DNA of 6,731 bases, taken from contig JBBRDB010000145.1 of NCBI GenBank assembly GCA_038204345.1, positions 1 to 6,731 of the forward strand, given 5' to 3'. Below are positions 5,538 through 6,731 of this stretch, piece after piece. Each line of letters begins with the position of its first letter. Positions within the stretch are counted from its first letter, which is position 1. The translations under genes were made by a program, and so were the position numbers. Under the pieces are notes generated by a model. It was not told the DNA's origin. It ran no database searches and saw nothing but the letters and a program-made list of their open reading frames with translations. This DNA is from JAHJSA01 sp038204345. Its GTDB lineage: Bacteria > Actinomycetota > Thermoleophilia > RBG-16-64-13.

Positions 5538-6731
5538 GTCGAAGCTCACGGCTTGGTCAAAGTCTACGCGGGGGGCGCGAGGGCTCTTGACGGCCTTGAC
5601 CTCGTCATCCCGCAGGGGTCCTTCTTCGGCCTTCTCGGCCCCAACGGGGCGGGAAAGACCACTCTCATAGGAGCCGCAGCCGGGCTGGTGCGGATTCCGG
5701 CCGGGCACCTCTCGGTCTTCGGCTTCGACGCGGTGGCCGAGCCCGGCTCGGTGCGGCAGCTCATCGGGCTGGCGCCCCAGGAAGTGCACCTCGACAGGTT
5801 TCTCACCTCACGGGAAGGCCTCGTGTACCACGGCCGCTACTTCGGGATGACGAAGAAGGAGGCGGAGGCCCGGGCCACCGAACTGCTCGCTTCCTTCGAC
5901 CTCTCCGAAAAAGCCGCGGTGCGCCCCAATCGGCTCTCCGGGGGGATGCGCCGACGGCTGCTGATCGCCCGGGCGCTCATGCATCGTCCGCGTGTGCTCG
6001 TGCTCGACGAGCCCACGGCGGGGGTCGATGTGGAGCTGCGACACGAGCTCTGGCGCTACCTCCGTCGGCTGCACCGGGAGGAAGAAGCTACCATCCTCCT
6101 CACGACCCACTACATCGAAGAAGCCGAGGCGCTCTGCGAACGTATCGCCTTCATACGCGCCGGCCGCATCGTTGCCGAGGGTAGCCCCGCCGACCTCCGG
6201 GCACGATACTCGGGAGAGCGGCTGGAAGACGTCTACTACACGTTGATGGGCCCGACTCTTGACCCCCTGCCCGCGGCTGCCGGATCCGGGCCGCCGTTCG
6301 ATGCCGACCGGGAGATCGGTGACGCACAGACGCTAGATGCCGTTGAGATGGTAGACGCCGGGCCGGCCGGGAGCTTCGGGAGGCTCGACCGCTCGCCGCC
6401 CGTGGGCCTCGAGGCTCGCGATCCTGCGCCGGCTCCAGGCCCGGCGCCGGAGGCCGCCTCCGCGCCGCACGGTGTCACGAGACCGGCAGATCCGGCCCCC
6501 TCACGCGGGGAAGGTCCACACCCTGATGAGACCGTGCGCGGCCGCGGCATGGGCGCGGCTTTCACGCTCCGCGATCTCACGCTGGTGCGCCGTCGGGCCA
6601 CGGTGGCGCTCGCGGGACGGGAGGTGCGCCGGGTGTTGACGCTCTGGTCTCAGACCATCGTGCCGCCCGTTCTCACCGCCCTCCTCTACCTCCTGGTATT
6701 CGGAGGAGCCCTCGGCGCCCGAGTGCGCCAG
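5538..6731 (+). CDS. Fused ABC-2 exporter: ATPase plus permease, partial
   Basis: From 5538 to the right edge a single frame (398 codons, no stop) encodes an ABC ATPase followed by the start of an ABC-2-type permease. ATPase motifs in order: Walker A GPNGAGKTT (5637-5663), Q-loop glutamine in GLAPQE (5778), signature LSGGM (5934-5948), Walker B VLVLDEP (5994-6014) and H-loop histidine in TTHYIEEAEAL (6108). This DrrA/YadG-type domain ends near 6250. A roughly 100-residue linker rich in Pro, Ala, Gly and Asp runs to about 6550. Then RRATVALAGREVRRVLTLW and a first membrane helix (about 6657-6718, IVPPVLTALLYLLVFGGALG) match a YadH/DrrB-like permease. Such exporters move lipids, drugs or polysaccharides out across the membrane as dimers. 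The coding frame reaches back to an in-frame TGA at 5475-5477 without ATG, GTG or TTG before the conserved VEAHGLVKVY strand; TTG 5553 would cut that strand. I therefore start the feature at the recognisable domain. ATG 5474 is one base out of frame. Position downstream of the SPT-like gene makes a lipid substrate conceivable but unproven. Confidence 0.8.

Noticed and set aside
5474..5590. 38-codon leader peptide starting at ATG 5474
   Set aside because: Its composition (Arg, Ser, Pro) gives no sign of an attenuator-type leader, and the simplest reading is the displaced N-terminus of the ABC protein. Kept only as part of the frameshift finding.
1..6731. CRISPR array, tRNA, rRNA, transposase or attachment site
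   Set aside because: No regular spaced repeats, cloverleaf sequence, transposase motif or terminal repeats were seen on either strand.

Overview
The window is GC-rich bacterial DNA. It carries five protein-coding regions and one decayed gene. Two signs point, weakly, to a high-GC anaerobic or facultatively anaerobic Actinomycetota-like bacterium. First, there is a folate/corrinoid methyltransferase of the kind used in one-carbon metabolism by acetogens and other anaerobes. Second, a TANNNT box sits exactly six bases before the start codon at two genes, the usual layout of leaderless actinobacterial transcripts. Taxonomy cannot be settled from this sequence alone; deep-branching anaerobic Actinomycetota or Chloroflexota-like lineages are also possible.

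Layout: (1) 21-884 (+) is a methyltetrahydrofolate:corrinoid-protein methyltransferase, probably the last gene of an operon that starts left of the window. (2) 885-1059 is a non-coding convergent spacer with a GC-rich inverted repeat and a degenerate 18-bp tandem repeat. (3) 1060-2071 (-) is an amidase-signature pseudogene. It lacks its N-terminal part, including the catalytic lysine region, and changes frame near 1540. Its remnant begins directly behind the stop codon of the next gene and in the same frame. (4) 2081-3286 (-) is an intact 12-helix MFS transporter. (5) 3287-3346 is a 60-bp divergent promoter region with a -10 box on each strand and a 15-bp palindrome placed to affect both. (6) 3347-4225 (+) is a 3-ketodihydrosphingosine reductase-like SDR, followed after 24 bp by (7) 4250-5428 (+), a serine palmitoyltransferase-like PLP enzyme. 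(8) From about 5474 to the right edge (+) is an ABC-2-type exporter in which the ATPase and the permease are one open frame joined by a roughly 100-residue Pro/Ala-rich linker. It is cut off by the window.

The most interesting unit is the SDR-PLP pair. Together they could perform the first two steps of de novo sphingoid-base synthesis: serine plus acyl thioester to 3-ketosphinganine, then reduction to sphinganine. This follows the order of the eukaryotic pathway. The SDR keeps the PPDTDT motif that I know from eukaryotic KDSR. No N-acyltransferase, acyl carrier protein or head-group gene is visible. The flanking MFS and fused ABC transporters are candidate lipid exporters by position only. 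A chemically related product such as a sulfonolipid base cannot be excluded.

A technical oddity is that the ABC gene has no normal start codon upstream of its conserved N-terminus. The ATG placed correctly behind a leaderless promoter (5474) is out of frame with the ATPase, implying a frameshift mutation, an assembly or sequencing error, or non-canonical initiation.
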